Part shown: positions 6,835-8,497 of the stretch, one piece after another
Layout of the letters: the number at the start of each line of letters is the position of its first letter
How positions within the stretch are numbered: the stretch's first letter is position 1
NCBI GenBank assembly: GCA_029935695.1
Contig: JAOZJV010000127.1
Span: 1 to 8,497 of the forward strand
DNA from: Candidatus Krumholzibacteriia bacterium
GTDB lineage: Bacteria > Krumholzibacteriota > Krumholzibacteriia > LZORAL124-64-63
DNA length: 8,497 nt
Direction: 5' to 3'
The notes under the pieces: model-generated
Databases searched by the model: none
Told to the model about the DNA's origin: nothing
The model's input: the letters and a program-made list of their open reading frames with translations, nothing else
Position numbers and translations under genes: made by a program

Positions 6835-6887
6835 ATCTCCTCCTTTACCGAACCGACTATTGGTCGGCCTTCTTGTTTATCATTCCA

Positions 6888-7853
6888 TCAAATGGGCCAT
6901 TGACCATTTCCCGCCATCCAGGCCAGACAGGAACTGAGCTGGAAGATGGTGAAGCAGGCCATGATGTTGACCGGTTCCAATTTCTTTGAACGTTTGGCAA
7001 CAGGAGCCGCTGGTTTTTCCTTGGTTGTAACTTTTTCCTGTTTGCTTTGGATCTGCTGAGTAATTTGGCCAATGGAGCTTTTGCCTTCATGGCGCTGAAT
7101 CTTACCCTTCAGACGGAAAATTGCCTTGGTGTGGATTTGGCATACGCGACTTTCCGTCACATCCAGAATTTCGCCAATTTCCTTCAGGGTCAGTTCTTCG
7201 TAGTAATAAAGAACCAGGACCAATTGTTCTTTTTCAGGCAGCTCATTCATGCGTTTGCCGATAAGCTGCTTCATTTCTTGCAGGGCCAGAACCTGTTCCA
7301 CATCTTCTGTTCGTGGATCAGCCAGGAATTCCCCCAGGGATGAACTTTGTTCGGAATCATCACTGCCGGTGTCAGCATCCAGCGACATGATGGTAGCAAT
7401 GGAAACCTCGCCCACCATGGAATCCAGATCACCCAGTTCAATTTCCAGGTATTTGGCCACTTCCGAATCGGTGGCGTGACGTCCCATCCGCACTTCAAGG
7501 GTGGCGTATGCCTCCTCCAGTTGCTTGGCTTTACGGCGCAAGCTGCGGGGGAACCAATCCTGACTGCGCAGCTCATCGAGGATGGAGCCACGAATCCTGG
7601 GGATGGCGTAGGTCTCGAATTTGATCCCCCGATTGTGGTCAAAATTATCCACAGCCTGGATCAGTCCCAGAAGACCGGCGCTGATCAGATCATTGAATTC
7701 CACATAATGAGGTAAGCCAATGGCCATGCGACCGGCAACGTATTTGACAATACGAGCATAGATATCTACCAGTTCGCGTCGAGCATCCTGGCGCTTATCC
7801 GTTGAGATTTTCTCCCAGACCTCGTAGTGAGCAATTTGAGCTTTATCCGACAT
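6888..7853 (-). CDS. fliA: Flagellar sigma factor FliA (sigma-28/WhiG type) with an extended C-terminal tail
   Basis: Directs RNA polymerase to late flagellar and chemotaxis promoters. Region 2 covers about residues 25-95 (LVDIYARIVKYVAGRMAIGL, FNDLISAGLLGLIQAVDNFD, IKFETYAIPRIRGSILDELR). Region 3 covers about 100-160, starting with the family hallmark DWFPRSLRRKAKQLEEA. Region 4 covers about 190-249, with the helix-turn-helix LTLKEIGEILDVTESRVCQI (221-240). A Ser/Asp-rich stretch (DADTGSDDSEQSSS, 159-172) links regions 3 and 4. FliA proteins usually end soon after region 4, at about 230-260 residues; this one is 321 long. Residues about 253-295 are Lys/Gln-rich, then a hydrophobic, Cys/Trp-containing end (about 296-321) follows. 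The ATG at 7853 has AAAGG 7 bases upstream. A sigma-54-type promoter lies 38 bases before the start. No anti-sigma factor (flgM) is visible in the window. Confidence 0.95.
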   Translation of the reverse strand: MSDKAQIAHYEVWEKISTDKRQDARRELVDIYARIVKYVAGRMAIGLPHYVEFNDLISAGLLGLIQAVDNFDHNRGIKFETYAIPRIRGSILDELRSQDWFPRSLRRKAKQLEEAYATLEVRMGRHATDSEVAKYLEIELGDLDSMVGEVSIATIMSLDADTGSDDSEQSSSLGEFLADPRTEDVEQVLALQEMKQLIGKRMNELPEKEQLVLVLYYYEELTLKEIGEILDVTESRVCQIHTKAIFRLKGKIQRHEGKSSIGQITQQIQSKQEKVTTKEKPAAPVAKRSKKLEPVNIMACFTIFQLSSCLAWMAGNGQWPI

Positions 7854-7855
7854 TG

Positions 7856-7869
7856 TCAGACCTTTCTGA
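7856..7869. promoter_or_regulatory. Small hairpin presenting the fliA ribosome binding site in its loop
   Basis: On the mRNA strand TCAGA-AAGG-TCTGA is a perfect 5-bp inverted repeat whose 4-base loop is the AAGG of the fliA Shine-Dalgarno; the 3' arm ends two bases before the ATG. A stem this short may only modestly affect translation, but the exact placement of the site in the loop is notable. Confidence 0.35.
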
Positions 7870-7890
7870 AAAGTTGTTCAAAAAGTGGGT

Positions 7891-7906
7891 TGCAGTTTCC
7901 ATGCCA
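7891..7906 (-). promoter_or_regulatory. Candidate sigma-54 (-24/-12) promoter for fliA
   Basis: The minus strand reads TGGCATG-GAAA-CTGCA, against the consensus TGGCACG-N4-TTGCA: 10 of 12 positions match and the invariant GG-N10-GC spacing is exact. The -12 C is at 7892, so transcription should begin near 7880, giving a leader of about 27 bases before the fliA ATG. It lies in the 78-base gap after the 77-aa membrane protein gene. A sigma-54 activator encoded further down the same strand fits this assignment. Confidence 0.65.
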
Positions 7907-7931
7907 TTTATTCTTTCCGAAACCTGCCGAA

Positions 7932-8165
7932 TCAGGCAGCTTCCTTGCTTTTATCTTTTGTTTTCTCGACGATCTCTGAAGTGTTGTTTTCAAAGAGTGG
8001 GACCGAGACAACAGCTAAAGTGAGTATTCCACCCAGGAAGAAGAATCCCAGGTAAGAGAGAATCATCCGTTTCATGGTGGTGAACAGACCCCAGTCCTGC
8101 CAGAGGCCGGCACCAAGGGTGATCACCAGAGCAGTCAGAGCGAGGATGTTGACAAGTCGGTGCAT
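7932..8165 (-). CDS. Small two-helix inner-membrane protein upstream of fliA
   Basis: A 77-residue protein with two predicted membrane segments: about residues 5-21 (VNILALTALVITLGAGL) and 35-56 (ILSYLGFFFLGGILTLAVVSVP). The loop between them carries Lys32 and Arg33, suggesting a cytoplasmic loop. The tail (NNTSEIVEKTKDKSKEAA) is polar and charged. I do not recognise the family. The ATG at 8165 has AAAGG 7 bases upstream, and the Shine-Dalgarno overlaps the end of the preceding frame (its TGA is at 8169-8171), so coupling with the upstream gene is likely. It sits 78 bases before fliA. Membrane location and gene order are the only clues to function. Confidence 0.72.
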   Translation of the reverse strand: MHRLVNILALTALVITLGAGLWQDWGLFTTMKRMILSYLGFFFLGGILTLAVVSVPLFENNTSEIVEKTKDKSKEAA

Positions 8166-8168
8166 TCA

Positions 8169-8489
8169 TCAGCCTTTCATGCTGTCGGTGTTGCCACTGG
8201 TTTGACCCAGTATGAAATCCAGAAGTTGTCCGCTTGTCGCAATATCCACTGCGTCGTTTTCCTGTATCAGAGAAATGGGCAGCGGAATGTTGTCCGTGAA
8301 ATCAAGCACTTTGGCAGGGCAGCCCGTTTGTTCCATCCTTGTAAACCCAAGCCAATCACAATTCCAACCACGAGACGCATGCGAGATTTTATTCATATCC
8401 CGGGGATCCTGGGTTGAAGGGATTAGCATGTGGCGATGGAAAGTGGTGTTCCCCGATAACCAAGTGTGGAGAGTTCCGCCATTGCTCAT
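8169..8489 (-). CDS. Uncertain hypothetical gene; reading frame possibly shifted
   Basis: The longest frame here gives 106 residues, starting at the ATG at 8489, where GGAG directly touches the start codon (too close for good initiation) and ATGA overlaps a stop of another frame. The last 46 or so residues (KVLDFTDNIPLPISLIQEND, then AVDIATSGQLLDFILG) look like real protein. The first 60 are rich in His, Trp and Cys and look non-coding. In a different frame, 8267-8380 encodes MRLVVGIVIGLGLQGWNKRA followed by a poor-looking end. Joining that start to the good-looking C-terminal part by one -1 shift near 8309-8340 would give a protein of about 70 residues with an N-terminal membrane or signal segment. 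So this may be a small membrane or exported protein with a sequencing error or true frameshift, rather than the 106-residue frame. The C-terminal end at 8169 is common to both readings. Function unknown. Confidence 0.35.
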   Translation of the reverse strand: MSNGGTLHTWLSGNTTFHRHMLIPSTQDPRDMNKISHASRGWNCDWLGFTRMEQTGCPAKVLDFTDNIPLPISLIQENDAVDIATSGQLLDFILGQTSGNTDSMKG

Positions 8490-8497
8490 CTCCGGAT
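8389..8497 (-). other. Open frame running off the right edge; possible end of an upstream gene
   Basis: On the minus strand one frame is open from the edge (8496) to a TAA at 8389-8391 and encodes about 35 residues ending HANPFNPGSPGYE. It would end 8 bases before the ATG at 8380 discussed for the neighbouring region. A second frame stops at 8486-8488 after only IRR, and an ATG at 8482 with GGAG 7 bases upstream opens a 19-codon frame. These readings exclude each other in part, and the window does not hold enough sequence to decide. None resembles a family I know. Confidence 0.2.

Noticed and set aside
6853..6867. Inverted repeat CCGAC-TATTG-GTCGG between fliA and the 114-aa gene
   Set aside because: Only 5 base pairs with no T run on either side, so not a terminator; probably chance.
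8160..8417. 85-residue plus-strand frame at the right edge
   Set aside because: It opposes the minus-strand gene string, has no ribosome binding site, and its composition looks non-coding.
8452..8459. CCCGATAA on the plus strand, close to a sigma-28 -10 box
   Set aside because: No TAAA element about 15 bases upstream, and no plus-strand gene follows.

Overview
The window looks like part of the chromosome of a flagellated, diderm (outer-membrane) bacterium of roughly balanced GC content. The diderm reading rests on a PorV/PorQ-type outer-membrane barrel with a signal peptide and a C-terminal Phe, and on an MltD-like murein transglycosylase with LysM repeats. The combination of PorV-like barrel, FliA-type sigma factor, sigma-54 activator and tandem HDOD proteins suggests an FCB-group or related candidate phylum (Eisenbacteria, Krumholzibacteriota, Zixibacteria, Gemmatimonadota and similar). 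That placement is inference; the window has no rRNA or other taxonomic marker.

Layout. Positions 1-1290 (+) hold the 3' part of a lytic transglycosylase gene. It converges on a long leftward block, and a perfect 12-bp stem at 1296-1324 separates the two. The leftward block, read from right to left in transcription order, contains: an unresolved region at the right edge (about 8166-8497); a 77-aa two-helix membrane protein; the flagellar sigma factor fliA with an unusual C-terminal tail; a 114-aa charged cytosolic protein; a 155-aa single-pass membrane protein; two adjacent HDOD genes; a sigma-54-dependent Fis-family activator with a degenerate N-terminal receiver-like domain; and the PorV-like outer-membrane protein. 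No RNA genes, insertion sequences, CRISPR arrays or long repeats were seen. Apart from the unresolved right edge there is no gene-free stretch over 300 bases.

How the parts may work together. A good sigma-54 promoter (GG-N10-GC spacing, 10 of 12 consensus positions) lies 38 bases upstream of the fliA start codon, and a sigma-54 activator is encoded at the far end of the same cluster. This suggests a flagellar hierarchy in which sigma-54 and its activator switch on fliA, and FliA then drives late genes. The HDOD proteins and the small uncharacterised proteins after fliA are probably co-transcribed and may link motility to signalling; their exact roles cannot be read from sequence. The PorV-like gene has its own TATAAT box, carries a textbook EF-hand calcium loop inside the barrel domain, and may be functionally separate from motility.

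The most notable points are the sigma-54 promoter and activator circuit, the roughly 70-residue FliA tail, the EF-hand in the outer-membrane barrel, and the conflicting reading frames at the right edge.
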